DNA of 44,418 nucleotides, from IMG/VR virus record IMGVR_UViG_3300021185_001090, positions 1 to 44,418 of that record; one strand, 5' to 3'. Positions 9,301 through 18,244 of this stretch are shown piece after piece. The translations under genes and the position numbers were made by a program. Each line of letters begins with the position of its first letter. Position 1 is the first letter of the stretch. The notes under the pieces are model-generated. The model was not told the DNA's origin. It did no database searches and saw only the letters and a list, made by a program, of their open reading frames with translations. Source of the DNA: a virus.

Positions 9301-10961
9301 TTTGGTCGCAAGGCAAGTTTGTCTCAACCCCGCAAGGCACTTTGTGGGGGTCGTCAAACGACGGTTCTGGCTCAGGGCTTGATGCTGATCTGCTGGATGG
9401 TCAGCACGAAACAGCATTTGTAAGAGTTAGTACTGGTATTTCTAGTGACCTCAATAGTTCAGCACTCTATAGAGCAGGGATGTTTGGTTGGAGTGGTGGA
9501 ACATCAAACAGACCTTCAGATAGCTACGGTCAAGCTATAAGCATTGTAAGTGAAGGTAGTTCGCACAACAATTTAAACAACTGGATAACGCAACTTGGAT
9601 TCGGCACTGGTCAAAACAGTGCGTATTTTAGAAGCAAAACCAACGCTGGAGGTTGGGGTGACTGGCGAACATTTTGGCACACAGGCAACGACGGCTCAGG
9701 CTCAGGCTTAGACGCTGATACTGTTGATGGCGTTCATGCCTCTCAAATTGTACAAAAAACTGGTGTTCAGGCTATAGCTGGCGATCTTATCTTGGGTGGA
9801 AACGGACAAACTCCAAAGCTACGTCTGGAGTATAACGATCACGGCAGCGGGGCTGTTTGGGACACTACCATACACATGGGGCGTACTGCTGATTTGCCAA
9901 GTGGTAGTAGCGCTCCGACATATACTGCTTCTGGTGGGTATGGGGTGCAGTTTCAGGCTAACTCTGATGGTTGTTTTTACGGTATTGAGGAGTATTCATC
10001 GGGGAACTACAGACCTTTAATTAATTGGGGCGATGATACAGGCGATACGCCGTTTAGGATTGCGTTTAACAATGCGACTAAATTTTCACTTTATGGTAAC
10101 GGTGATTTCACTGCCAATACCTCGCTGCGCGCCCCCATCTTCTACGACAGCAACAACACTGGCTACTATGTAGATCCAGCATCTACCAGCAAGATGTGGT
10201 ACTTAGAAATGCCTCACAGGGCTAATGGCACCGAAAATATAAAAGTTAATAATGGGCAGGGGGAAAACTGGAGGGCTATTAATATATCGATGGGCGGAAG
10301 CGACAACGCTGGCATTGGTTATGGTAACAATACTCGGTCTGTGTTTAATCGCCACAATCTTGCAATTCATTGCTCTCAGTATGACTCAATAAGATTGCAC
10401 AGCGATGGATGGACTACCCTGTTTGAGGTTGCTGGAGGCAGTGGAGATGCTTGGTTGAAAGGGCAGCTTCAGGCGCAGACGTTGAGCTTAGCAGGTCCAT
10501 CAAACACAAACTATGCTTCCCCTAATGTTAAATCATACGGGTCTTCAAACTCTGGTGGCGTAGCTAACTACCACATGAAATTCATGGCGCTGAATGGCAA
10601 TGCAAACGGCAGCATTAGCACCAACTACTATCAAACCACTTACGCCACGACTTCCGACTACAGGGCGAAGGAAGACTTTCAGCCGATAATTAACGCTACC
10701 AGCAGGTTGATGTCATTAAACCCTGTCAACTTCCAGTGGAAAGACAGCGATATGCGTACTGACGGCTTCCTTGCACATGAAGTTGCAGAGGTCGTATCTG
10801 ATGCTGTGGTTGGCGAGAAGGACGCTGTTGATGAGCAAGGCAATGATGAGCTTCAGGCTTTAGACCAAAGCAAACTTGTACCACTACTTGTAAAAACTAT
10901 TCAGGAGCAGCAGGGCGTTATTGAGGCGCTTGAAGCTCGTATATCAGCCCTTGAGGCATAA
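6399..10961 (+). CDS. Large tail fibre with C-terminal S74 self-cleaving chaperone domain
   Basis: 1520 residues, the main receptor-binding candidate. The N-terminus (about 1-80) is a small domain for tail attachment. The middle holds three units around SRNLTNIGT (about residues 370-510) and five copies of the linker NDGSGSGLDAD followed by an Asp-Gly (DNA near 8178, 8562, 8934, 9354, 9682). The linkers are separated by unlike 110-140-residue cassettes that probably bind different glycans. A conserved FYDSNNTGYYVDPASTS segment lies near residue 1243. The last about 100 residues are an intramolecular chaperone of the S74 peptidase type: TTSDYRAKEDF has the Ser1419/Lys1424 dyad, followed by DGFLAHEV and SKLVPLL, and a trimeric coiled coil at the end. 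S74 domains cut themselves off after fibre trimerisation. Confidence 0.9.
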   Translation: MAIQFSNLASTSLASGVSSTATSISVTSAASFPSLGSGDYFYATLGAGTGSEIVKVTAISGTTFTVSRGQDGTTAVSHSAGGDVALRVTAGALEDLRDGGQVYTAGSGLGLSGNEFTNTAPDQTVSISGSGSTTVTGTYPSFTVSSTSYSHPSAHPISFITGLQTALDGKVDDSQVLTDVPANALFTDTVYTLPFTDNSSNWNTAYGWGDHSTAGYLTSHQSLSGYATETYVGTQITNLVDSAPATMDTLNELAAALGDDPNFATTVSTSIGTKLPLSGGTLTGALSGTTATFSGNINAESDIRVGTAAGAINQTGIIKENGSAYGLGFFTWGDTAPVQIGGGSVNLQKEAGGGVDLKISGTTVIDSSRNLTNIGTYTGQGLATITNSSNQHLRLAYSSGFYWNIYRESTTGDLVFDSSNTAGEFVRFDAVDKTISTIAGYKVNGTTVIDSSRNLTNIGTIGSGAITSTSSMNAAGGYYVSGTEVVTASRNLTNIGTISSGAISINGIDQSIVAQRDLSSSSSGWSGRIISKNATTNVASFLGNYKGYAGLFAHNAALNGWAPIYINAHSGSGQANVYTGSLYVNGNNLAWHAGNDGSGSGLDADLLDGTHKSGFFVQSGSWLGDLGSNGYTRENGLSMTGGSEFVVLSKGGQGTVLVDGQYISYEGSNGFFGSYNSSYANAAGIRATAASTVTVQKLNGNNANLAVTGNITRSGNTVWDAGNDGSGSGLDADTVDGLQGSHLDQRTYNSANAYLGSHYINGGTGQKPNNSLLGAGKLKLSMQGSGNLGFGGSWNDVLWMSSYTGTDVKKSTAIVSSKYDSTSLFVAKQNYDSATWGTGYLLWNTGNDGSGSGLDADTVDGIQASSFLRSDALTYSNNNIGRANHHLGHLVGAYNNVGGNSARPNPIYSIGTSYLPTQSGLSNFYGVGFAHANLWGSGKTAGWGLYTTDAGNVTFTAGYSGGTSGIGVWSQGKFVSTPQGTLWGSSNDGSGSGLDADLLDGQHETAFVRVSTGISSDLNSSALYRAGMFGWSGGTSNRPSDSYGQAISIVSEGSSHNNLNNWITQLGFGTGQNSAYFRSKTNAGGWGDWRTFWHTGNDGSGSGLDADTVDGVHASQIVQKTGVQAIAGDLILGGNGQTPKLRLEYNDHGSGAVWDTTIHMGRTADLPSGSSAPTYTASGGYGVQFQANSDGCFYGIEEYSSGNYRPLINWGDDTGDTPFRIAFNNATKFSLYGNGDFTANTSLRAPIFYDSNNTGYYVDPASTSKMWYLEMPHRANGTENIKVNNGQGENWRAINISMGGSDNAGIGYGNNTRSVFNRHNLAIHCSQYDSIRLHSDGWTTLFEVAGGSGDAWLKGQLQAQTLSLAGPSNTNYASPNVKSYGSSNSGGVANYHMKFMALNGNANGSISTNYYQTTYATTSDYRAKEDFQPIINATSRLMSLNPVNFQWKDSDMRTDGFLAHEVAEVVSDAVVGEKDAVDEQGNDELQALDQSKLVPLLVKTIQEQQGVIEALEARISALEA
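8178..9720 (+). repeat. Five near-identical fibre linker repeats of about 36 bp
   Basis: The DNA coding for GNDGSGSGLDAD recurs at about 8178, 8562, 8934, 9354 and 9682, spaced 384, 372, 420 and 328 bp. Copies are close to identical at DNA level (for example the shared core AACGACGGCTCAGGCTC with one or two changes) while the cassettes between them are unrelated. Such repeats could let fibre cassettes be exchanged by homologous recombination. Confidence 0.85.
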
Positions 10962-10983
10962 CTATCTCAGAAGGAGATAAACA

Positions 10984-11364
10984 ATGGCAGTAACTTATAC
11001 ATGGGAAGTGCTTTCCCTAAAGACTAAAAACGAGACACTTGGCGATGGCGTTGTATTACCCAATGCAATTTGCCAAACGTATTGGAAAAAGATAGGCACT
11101 GATGAAGACGGCAACGAAGGCACTTTTTCTGGAGCCACTCCTTTTTCAGCAGAAAACCTGACTGAAGAGAACTTTCAGCAGTTTGATGTGCTTACTGAAG
11201 AGATTGTGCTTGGTTGGATTCAGGCAGTTGTAGTTGACGGATATGAAGAACACGTCAACAGGCAGATTCAAAAGCAGATAGACGAGAAAGTTACGCCTAT
11301 TACAGACACCGCTATGCCTTGGGCTCCCGAAGAGACCCAAGACACTCCACCCGTACCCGCATAA
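10984..11364 (+). CDS. Fibre-associated small protein (DUF7936-like)
   Basis: 126 residues starting MAVTYTWEVLSLKTKN, with QTYWKKIGTDEDGNEGTFSG and a C-terminal Pro/Thr-rich tail. Small proteins of this type follow fibre genes in many marine phages, where they are of unknown role and may be fibre tips or assembly factors. The ribosome site AAGGAGATAAACA before ATG is among the strongest in the window, pointing to high expression. The DUF label is a recollection of the family pattern and should be checked. Confidence 0.6.
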   Translation: MAVTYTWEVLSLKTKNETLGDGVVLPNAICQTYWKKIGTDEDGNEGTFSGATPFSAENLTEENFQQFDVLTEEIVLGWIQAVVVDGYEEHVNRQIQKQIDEKVTPITDTAMPWAPEETQDTPPVPA

Positions 11365-11375
11365 AGGAAATTGAA

Positions 11376-11651
11376 ATGAGCATTACATACGAATTACTTG
11401 AAGAATTTACCGGCACTCGCACCAACGAAATGCCTGACCCAGACAACGAGGGCGAGACCATTACCGAAGAGTCTGCCTGCACTGACATACAGGTTCGCTT
11501 TACCTGTGATGAAACAGACAAGACGCACGAGCGATCTGTGAACGTATGCTTTGACGCTGACGGAAACTACGACGCAGATGCTACTGCTGTCCGTATCGGT
11601 GAAGTTGCGAATGGCGTGGCTCACAAGATGGATTGCGGCGTTATTAGCTAA
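11376..11651 (+). CDS. Small acidic hypothetical protein
   Basis: 91 residues, strongly acidic, with four Cys residues (around CTDIQ, FTCDE, VCFD and the late MDCG) that could form disulphides or bind a metal. An upstream start at 11319 is open but would overlap the previous gene by 46 nt; ATG 11376 has AAAGGAAA at the right distance and is preferred. It is probably co-translated with the previous gene as a tail accessory. I do not recognise the family. Confidence 0.6.
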   Translation: MSITYELLEEFTGTRTNEMPDPDNEGETITEESACTDIQVRFTCDETDKTHERSVNVCFDADGNYDADATAVRIGEVANGVAHKMDCGVIS

Positions 11652-11664
11652 ATAGCTGGAGACC

Positions 11665-12030
11665 ATGATGGGGATTTTATCTACGATATTAGGCAGCGGC
11701 GACGTACTCAGTAAGGGGCTTGACCTTATTGACGGTATGCACACGTCTGAGACCGAGGCAATCGAAGCCAAGACCAAAGCCAAGACTGATCTTCTAAGCT
11801 CTTATGCTCCATTCAAAGTTGCTCAGAGATACTTGGCTCTTATTTTCGGCTTCACCTTTGTGTCTTCCTACCTAATGGTTCTGGTTTTGTTCTTCATGGA
11901 AAAAGATATCGCTCCAGTTCAGGAGCTTATAGCCGCATTTAAGATCGACTGGATAATGCTAACTATAGTTGGCTTTTACTTTGGCGGCGGTGCCTTTGAA
12001 GGCGTCATGAATAAGAGGGGCAAGAAGTAA
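11665..12030 (+). CDS. Putative holin (three-transmembrane GTA-holin-like)
   Basis: 121 residues. An amphipathic N-terminus (GILSTILGSGDVLSKGLDLIDGM) is followed by a charged linker, then two clear membrane segments (about residues 55-80 and 93-113) and a basic tail NKRGKK. This arrangement resembles the family called holin of 3TMs for gene-transfer release, which has a similar amphipathic start and a late membrane pair. A holin would set lysis timing by making holes in the inner membrane. ATG 11665 and ATG 11668 are adjacent; the second has the better spacing to GGAG. No endolysin lies next to it, so an unrelated small membrane virion protein is the main alternative. Confidence 0.5.
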   Translation: MMGILSTILGSGDVLSKGLDLIDGMHTSETEAIEAKTKAKTDLLSSYAPFKVAQRYLALIFGFTFVSSYLMVLVLFFMEKDIAPVQELIAAFKIDWIMLTIVGFYFGGGAFEGVMNKRGKK

Positions 12031-13679
12031 TGGCTGGTTTTAAATTACAAACCTTTGGCGGTAAAGCCCCCAAGGTATTCGCCCGTCTGCTGCCAGAGGA
12101 TATGGCGCAGACTGCTACTAACTGTCGCCTAGATTCTGGTCGCCTTGAGCCTTGGAAGGCTAACGAATCTTCGACTCAGTCCTTTGTTGCGAGCTACTCA
12201 ATATCCGGCGCGACAAAAACTATATTCAAGTACAACGATTCCGTCTGGATGGGCAGCGATGAAGAGATTGACATTGTCCGGTCTCCGATTGCTGAAGACC
12301 CGCACGAGAGAATTTATGTTACCGGGATAGGAGGCAGCGGCGGTTACCCTAGAATGACAACGGGGACCATAGTTGGAAATGGCACTTACTATCGTTTAGG
12401 GATGCCTAAGCCAGCAGACTTAACGTCTGTAACTCTTAGCCCTGTTAACTCTGCAAACGCAGACGAGGTTCCTCAGTCAGTATCGTACGTTTTTACGTAC
12501 GTTTCTTATTACGGCGAAGAGGGGGTCAACTGTGATGCGGAAGGTGCTCAGATTGTTGATAAGCACACAGACCAGACTGTAACTTTAGACTTTCCGCCCA
12601 ACCCGTCAGGAAACTATAACTTTGCCTATAAGCGAGTCTATAGAACTGATTCAGGCGGCAGCTACAGATTAGTAAAGAACGTACTGATAGATCAAGACAC
12701 TTTTACAGACGATGTCTCTGACCTAAATTTAGGAGAAGAGATTCCAACAGCCATAAACGATGCGCCTGCTGATGATGTAATCGGAGACCACAAAGACGGT
12801 CCGCTGCTGGGCTTGGTAGCAATGCCTAACGGAATACTTGCGGGGTTCTCAGGTCAGACCGTTTCATTCTCTGAAGCGTTTCAGCCTCATGCATTTCCTG
12901 ACGAGTATAAGCTGACGGTTAAGTCTGACATTGTCGCCCTGTCTCCACTAAACACAGGGCTTCTAGTTCTTACCAAGGGTAAGCCTGCCATTGTTCAGGG
13001 TCTTGATCCTTCAAGCATGAGCATGATGGAGATTGATAGCAGTCTTAGCTGCATGTCAAAAGGGTCTGTCGTGGACATGGGTGAGTTTACTATCTACTCA
13101 TCTCCAGACGGATTGGTTATGGCGACCGATTCAGGTCTCAAGTTAATCACCGAGCAAACATTTACGCGAGATCAGTGGCAGGCATTTGGTCCCTCATCTA
13201 TTAAAGGCTATTTGTGGGAGGGTCAGTACATTGGCTTCTACTCGCACGGTGGAGTTAGCCAAGGGTTTATCTTCGATCCAAGAGGCGGAAAGAATAGCTA
13301 CACCGACTTAGACTTTTATGCCACCGCAGGATACAACGACTTAGAAGATGACAGTCTTTACCTAGTGGTCGGCGGTGCATTGGTGAAGTTTGCGGAAGGC
13401 AGCACGCCCCAGAATTTTGTTTGGCGGGGAAAGAAGTTCTACACCCCCAGACCAATCAACCCCGCAGTGGCTAAGGTCAACTGTGATGGATACAGCCCAA
13501 ACCCCACATTTAAGCTGTATGCAGATGGTGAGTTAAAGCATACACAAACCGTTACCAACAGTAACACTTTCCGCCTTCCCTCTGGATACAAGGCTCACGA
13601 GTTTGAGATAGAGCTTGCTGGCTCAGTGTCTATTAATGAGGTGTGCGTCTACGAGAGTGCGGAGGAGCTGGGTGCCTAA
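12030..13679 (+). CDS. Tail nozzle / tail tubular protein B-like
   Basis: 549 residues, beta-rich with many Gly and Asp turns, like the beta-propeller nozzle proteins of T7-type tails (gp12) and their marine counterparts. The N-terminal motif FGGKAPKVFARLLPEDMAQ, with NCRLDSGRLEPW soon after, is characteristic: these families begin with a segment stating matched 'offset' residues before the propeller. The middle has a fibronectin-like part (SYVFTYVSYYGEEGVNC) and repeated FSEAFQPHAFPDEY-type turns. It would form the distal tube through which DNA leaves. It overlaps the stop of the holin candidate by one base (TAATGG). Confidence 0.65.
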   Translation: MAGFKLQTFGGKAPKVFARLLPEDMAQTATNCRLDSGRLEPWKANESSTQSFVASYSISGATKTIFKYNDSVWMGSDEEIDIVRSPIAEDPHERIYVTGIGGSGGYPRMTTGTIVGNGTYYRLGMPKPADLTSVTLSPVNSANADEVPQSVSYVFTYVSYYGEEGVNCDAEGAQIVDKHTDQTVTLDFPPNPSGNYNFAYKRVYRTDSGGSYRLVKNVLIDQDTFTDDVSDLNLGEEIPTAINDAPADDVIGDHKDGPLLGLVAMPNGILAGFSGQTVSFSEAFQPHAFPDEYKLTVKSDIVALSPLNTGLLVLTKGKPAIVQGLDPSSMSMMEIDSSLSCMSKGSVVDMGEFTIYSSPDGLVMATDSGLKLITEQTFTRDQWQAFGPSSIKGYLWEGQYIGFYSHGGVSQGFIFDPRGGKNSYTDLDFYATAGYNDLEDDSLYLVVGGALVKFAEGSTPQNFVWRGKKFYTPRPINPAVAKVNCDGYSPNPTFKLYADGELKHTQTVTNSNTFRLPSGYKAHEFEIELAGSVSINEVCVYESAEELGA

Positions 13680-16600
13680 ACCAAACAACAAAGGGAACAT
13701 GCCTGTCCCTCAAGGCTGGGCAGGGCAGGACCGTAGATTTGGCGAGACCATCAAGAACAATCTTGATGTGCTGTCTGGCTTCAGCGGAAACCCCTTAGAC
13801 AAAGCGGTTACCATAAGAGACCTGCTGGATAGCGGTATAGCTAGACTAGCATCCGGTTACACCATTTTCTCTGGGGACAGTGACTCCATAGCGCCATCGA
13901 CGTTCTATCCGAATCTAGACACACCTCCAGCCCCAACCAACCTTGCAGCCAACGGTGCGTTTCAGAACATCCTGCTGACATGGAACTTACAGCTATTTTC
14001 CGGACTGGCTTATCAGGAAGTGTTTAGGCACACATCCGACAGCGTGTCTGATGCGACGTTGATAGGCGTGGTGTCAGGGTTTAATGGAATCTACTCCGAT
14101 AATGTCGGAGGATCGGCAAGCTATTACTACTGGGTAAGGGCAGTAAACCAGAACGGTGTTGCTGGACCATTCAATTCTAGCCAAGGGACGCTCGGTACTA
14201 CTCAGCCTGATATTGGCTATATACTTCAGCTGCTAACTGATCAAATAACAAGCTCTCAACTGGCTCAATCGTTAGCCACACCTATAGCTCTGATAACTCC
14301 TTTAGACGGCAAGGTATCAGGTATAGAGACGTTCTTGGGCTACACCAGCACGTACTCTGGAGACAACATACTGACCCGTCTAGGCGGCACTGAGGGGGTG
14401 GCTAATGCAGCCTCCTCTGGTGTTACATCGCTTAACAGTTCTGTGTCAAATTTAAGCACGTCAGTCGGCAACCTAGCCGGAACGGTACAAGACCTGACAG
14501 CCAACACGGGCACCGTTTACTTCCAAGCCAATGCTCCGACAGGGACCATAGCAACCAACTCTCGATGGTATGACAGCGACGATAATAACAAGCCGTATTA
14601 TTATAATGGGACTTCTTGGGTTTCGATTGCTGACCCTACTATCGCGGCTAACGAAGCGGCTATATCTGCACTCAACGCTGAAGTTTTTGTGGCTGGCTCC
14701 ACGACTCTTAAGTTGGCTACCTCAAACGCTCTTGGTGTTCTTGATGCAACCGTTGTAAATCTTAACGGGACGGTAACCTCTATAGCCTCTGACGTTACAA
14801 GTCTAGAGGGGGAGGTCTTTAACTCTGATGGTTCTGCGAGACTGGCTACAGGAGCATCCCTAACAAGCCTGACAAATACGGTAACCACCCAAGGCAATAA
14901 TATATCTAGCGCTCAGTCAGACATTACTGACCTCGAGGGTGAGGTTTTCAATTCTGACGGCTCTGCACGCTTGGCGACTGGAACTGCTTTAACAGGTCTG
15001 ACCAACACTGTCAGCACTCAAGCCGGAACAATTACTTCTATCCAGACAGACGTTACAGCGCTGGAGGGGGAAGTATTTAATTCAGACGGGTCTGCAAGAT
15101 TGGCTACAGGGTCTGCACTTACCGGCGTAACCAATTCCGTAACGGCAATCTATGACGGTACAAACGCCAGTGTTGTTAAAAGCGTGCAGGATGACGTCAC
15201 CTCTTTAGAGGGTGAAGTCTTTAATTCGGATGGCTCTGCTCGACTGGCTACTGGGTCTGCTCTGACAGGATTGACGAACAGCGTCACAGCCATATATGAC
15301 GGCACAAACGCCAGTGTTGTTAAGAGCGTACAGACTGATGTGACAGCTCTCGAGGGCGAGGTGTTTAACTCTGACGGCTCTGCAAGGCTTGCCACCGGAG
15401 TCGCCTTGAACGGAGTAAGCAACTCGGTAAGCGCAATTTACGACGGCACCAATCCCAGTGTGGTTAAGACTGTTCAGGACGACGTGACTACACTGAATGG
15501 CGCTGTTTTTGATTCCAACGGCGACGTTATTCTAGCAACCTCGGCAGCAGTTTCTACGCTTACCAGTGATGTTGAGGCGATCTATGACGGCGGTAACCCC
15601 AGTATTCTAAAGACGGTACAGAATGACGTTACCGACCTTGACGGTGAAGTGTTTAAAGCAGACGGATCAGCTCGACTCGCAACAGGTTCTGCGCTAACGC
15701 TTCTTACCAACGAAGTGAGAGTTATCTATGACAACACGACCAATCCCCCAACGGGTCTTGTTAAGTCACTTCAGGCGGATGTAACTACCCTCGATAGCGC
15801 TATGTTTAACGAGAACGGCACGTCAAAGCTAGCATCTGCTGGGGCAGTGTCTCTGCTCGAGACAAATGTCTGGGGTGCAGGTGTAACACCCAGCGGGTCA
15901 ACCTCGTCACGAATTGATACTCTCAACAATGCTCTTACTCATCCTACCTCAGGTCTTTCAGCCACCAGTGATGCAGTGTCCGTCCTAAACTCCAGCGTGT
16001 ACGGCGACGGGGTGACTCCCGCAGCAGGCGCCAGCAAGATTGACGCTCTAACTACGGCTGTGTTTGATTCTCAGAATAATGTAAAGCTCGCGGATGCAAA
16101 CGCTTTTAGCGAGCTTCAGACGGAAGTTTTAGGTAACAGTAATGCTTCAGCCTCTCGTATTGACGGTCTATATACAGCGCTTTATGACGACGACGGAGCC
16201 CTGTTTGCCTCAGCTGCCGGTCTAGAGACTCTCGAGACTACAGTGTCTGGCTCAGGCGGACTGGTGGATAAAACCACAAATCTAGCAGCCAGCATGTTCA
16301 CTAACGGGGTAGATGGCGCGTTAAATCTAGCTACAGCTGAGGCATTTAATAATTTAAGGGCTGAAGTTTTTCCTAACGGAGGAAGTACGTCTCGAATAGA
16401 CCAGCTATCAACAGCTGTCTGGGACGGAGGCGATCCGACCAATGGAGTTGCTCTAGCCTCGGCTGACTTTGCAAGCAATATAAACTTGGCAGTCTTTGGT
16501 GACGCGACGGATCAGTCTGCATCAGCAAACAAGATCGATACCCTTCAGGTGGTCGTGCAGGGGGCTGACGGCAATGGCGGAATCAAGAGCGCGATAGAGA

Positions 16601-17865
16601 CTACTCAGGATATTGTTTCTGGTCCAAACGGTCTCACAAGCCAGTATTCGGTAAAGGTTGATAATGAAGGGCACGTATCTGGATTCGGTCTTTCTAGTAC
16701 CAATATAAATGGAACGCCAACCTCTGCATTTATTGTGCGAGCGGATAAGTTTGCGATTGTTAATCCATATGTCTCATCGCCACAAATTTCTAATGAACCG
16801 ATAAACTCTAGCAATGTAACTGTACCCTTTGTCTTCACTGGCTATCAGGCACCATCGGCAGAAAATGCGTTCACCGAGGTTCAAGCCGGTGTGTACATGG
16901 ACACTGCGTTCATTAAGAACGGGTCTATCACCACGGCGATGATCGGCAACGCTACGATGGATACGGCGAACATTACGGGGCAGCTGAGCGCAAATAGAAT
17001 TTCTGGCGGAAAAATAGATACCTCCCTCCTGAATATAGATGGTTCGTCGTTAACCTCACAGGTTGTTGATGGTGTTCCGACCTTGATTCTGGGGGATGTG
17101 GCAGCAAACAAAATCACCACGGGGATTCTCAACTGCGACAACTTTACCGTAGAGAACCTAAGAGCGAACAATATTACCGGCGACATCAGTGATCTACAGC
17201 CGTTTGAGATGGCTAATTACATCAACATTGATGCCCCCAGCGGAGCTGAGCAAACCCTATACACCGGACTGATACCGGCTCAGGCTGAAGGCGTTATGAA
17301 GAGACCCTACATATCGGCGGAAGGCTGGGGTGTTTTTGAGAATGACGATGTGTATCGGATTGAACTATGGATGGAAGTGGTTAGCGCAAGCTCGACGCAG
17401 CCCCAGCTCGGAACTACTGTAAACAGTGGACAGTATTACACAGTCTTCTTTGTTGATTTCTCTGGTGACATTACCAACCTTGTTTCGGCGGGCGATTCCT
17501 TATTCGTCGGCAATACCAATAAAGGCACAGTAAGCTCAGCTGGATATACCACCTCAACCAACCTCACAAGGGTGTACTACTACGGGTCATCCATAGGTAC
17601 TGGTGTTGCAGTACAGGGTGAGGCTGGCACAAGCGGTTATCAGATGGTCAATTCATTCTTCTTCCGGTCGCCTCAGGATTATCACCCTTATCAGTTCTCA
17701 ATTAGTGGTGGTCTAGGAACCAAGACCAGCTCAGCCGTTAACTTCCAGCTTCGTATCGGGGTTTACAACGCATACAAGTATTACATCCCGTACTCTCAGC
17801 CTGCAAAAAACTGGACCCACGACAGAATTTACGCCCTAAAGGGCATAGCGATGAGCCTTAGATAA
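13672..17865 (+). CDS. Giant J-like tail fibre / host-specificity protein
   Basis: 1397 residues from the GTG at 13672, chosen because GGAGGAG lies just upstream; the gene then overlaps the nozzle stop by 8 nt. An FN3-like domain (about 80-190, PPAPTNLAANGAFQNILLTW) is followed by a long coiled-coil stalk with at least five copies of EGEVFNSDGSARLATG and weaker copies further on. A YYNGTSWV motif occurs near residue 305. From about residue 1000 on, VSGFGLSSTNINGTPTSAF and ADKFAIVNP match the C-terminal part of lambda J-type tail tip proteins (DUF1983-like). A beta-rich tip of about 250 residues closes the protein. It probably carries receptor contact or fibre attachment. Confidence 0.75.
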   Translation: MPKPNNKGNMPVPQGWAGQDRRFGETIKNNLDVLSGFSGNPLDKAVTIRDLLDSGIARLASGYTIFSGDSDSIAPSTFYPNLDTPPAPTNLAANGAFQNILLTWNLQLFSGLAYQEVFRHTSDSVSDATLIGVVSGFNGIYSDNVGGSASYYYWVRAVNQNGVAGPFNSSQGTLGTTQPDIGYILQLLTDQITSSQLAQSLATPIALITPLDGKVSGIETFLGYTSTYSGDNILTRLGGTEGVANAASSGVTSLNSSVSNLSTSVGNLAGTVQDLTANTGTVYFQANAPTGTIATNSRWYDSDDNNKPYYYNGTSWVSIADPTIAANEAAISALNAEVFVAGSTTLKLATSNALGVLDATVVNLNGTVTSIASDVTSLEGEVFNSDGSARLATGASLTSLTNTVTTQGNNISSAQSDITDLEGEVFNSDGSARLATGTALTGLTNTVSTQAGTITSIQTDVTALEGEVFNSDGSARLATGSALTGVTNSVTAIYDGTNASVVKSVQDDVTSLEGEVFNSDGSARLATGSALTGLTNSVTAIYDGTNASVVKSVQTDVTALEGEVFNSDGSARLATGVALNGVSNSVSAIYDGTNPSVVKTVQDDVTTLNGAVFDSNGDVILATSAAVSTLTSDVEAIYDGGNPSILKTVQNDVTDLDGEVFKADGSARLATGSALTLLTNEVRVIYDNTTNPPTGLVKSLQADVTTLDSAMFNENGTSKLASAGAVSLLETNVWGAGVTPSGSTSSRIDTLNNALTHPTSGLSATSDAVSVLNSSVYGDGVTPAAGASKIDALTTAVFDSQNNVKLADANAFSELQTEVLGNSNASASRIDGLYTALYDDDGALFASAAGLETLETTVSGSGGLVDKTTNLAASMFTNGVDGALNLATAEAFNNLRAEVFPNGGSTSRIDQLSTAVWDGGDPTNGVALASADFASNINLAVFGDATDQSASANKIDTLQVVVQGADGNGGIKSAIETTQDIVSGPNGLTSQYSVKVDNEGHVSGFGLSSTNINGTPTSAFIVRADKFAIVNPYVSSPQISNEPINSSNVTVPFVFTGYQAPSAENAFTEVQAGVYMDTAFIKNGSITTAMIGNATMDTANITGQLSANRISGGKIDTSLLNIDGSSLTSQVVDGVPTLILGDVAANKITTGILNCDNFTVENLRANNITGDISDLQPFEMANYINIDAPSGAEQTLYTGLIPAQAEGVMKRPYISAEGWGVFENDDVYRIELWMEVVSASSTQPQLGTTVNSGQYYTVFFVDFSGDITNLVSAGDSLFVGNTNKGTVSSAGYTTSTNLTRVYYYGSSIGTGVAVQGEAGTSGYQMVNSFFFRSPQDYHPYQFSISGGLGTKTSSAVNFQLRIGVYNAYKYYIPYSQPAKNWTHDRIYALKGIAMSLR
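14796..15690 (+). repeat. In-frame coiled-coil repeats in the J-like fibre
   Basis: GEVFNSDGSARLATG is encoded near 14810, 14938, 15067, 15211 and 15355, with a degenerate copy near 15643. Spacing is 128, 129, 144 and 144 bp. The protein is almost invariant across copies, whereas third codon positions differ freely. Confidence 0.85.
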
Positions 17866-18209
17866 TGACACAATTATATGTTCAATTTGATACTTCTGAA
17901 GGTGCCATAACAGCCGGACCTCAGGCAGGCATGCAGGATCAGTCGGGGTGGTACAAGTATGTTCCAGCTCCTGACAGACTGCCCAGAGACGAGGTGGATT
18001 ACTTAGTCGATGAGGGAACTGTTGTTCAGTATGTAACTGGTAGCGCACCTGAGCCTGACTATACAGAATCCAGAGCGCTTCAGTACCCCAAGGTGGTCGA
18101 GCAGCTGGACAAGCTGTTCCATGATATAGACAACGGCACCCTTGACGATACAGGGGAGTTCTATACCGCAATTAAAGCGGTGAAGGATGAATACCCTAAG
18201 TCAGAATAA
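17865..18209 (+). CDS. Small tail-associated protein with YP-EQLD motif
   Basis: 114 residues. The C-terminal part (YPKVVEQLDKLFHDIDNG, then GEFYTAIKAVKDEYP) is a widespread phage motif, seen in XkdW-type and fibre-accessory proteins. The N-terminal part is beta-rich and Gly/Asp-turned (QYVTGSAPEPDYTES). It overlaps the stop of the giant fibre by one base and is likely co-translated, perhaps a fibre chaperone or a tip part. The motif recognition is good, the role is inferred. Confidence 0.55.
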   Translation: MTQLYVQFDTSEGAITAGPQAGMQDQSGWYKYVPAPDRLPRDEVDYLVDEGTVVQYVTGSAPEPDYTESRALQYPKVVEQLDKLFHDIDNGTLDDTGEFYTAIKAVKDEYPKSE

Positions 18210-18227
18210 TTATCTTTTTTAGTATTT

Positions 18228-18244
18228 TACTTGATTTTCAAGTA
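18228..18244 (+). promoter_or_regulatory. Perfect 7-bp dyad and -10-like element before the internal-protein block
   Basis: TACTTGA, three bases, TCAAGTA forms a perfect inverted repeat in an AT-rich 50-bp gap, followed directly by TATGAT (18243-18248), a good -10-like hexamer. No convincing -35 is seen. It may be an operator or promoter for the genes from 18260 on. Confidence 0.4.

Noticed and set aside
8178-9720. CRISPR array
   Set aside because: The regularly spaced repeats are in-frame protein linkers with 330-420 bp spacing, far outside CRISPR dimensions; no other array is seen.
11665-12030. Complete lysis cassette
   Set aside because: Only a holin candidate is seen; no endolysin motif is found nearby and the coiled-coil membrane protein at 31617 has no spanin partner, so a cassette is not claimed.
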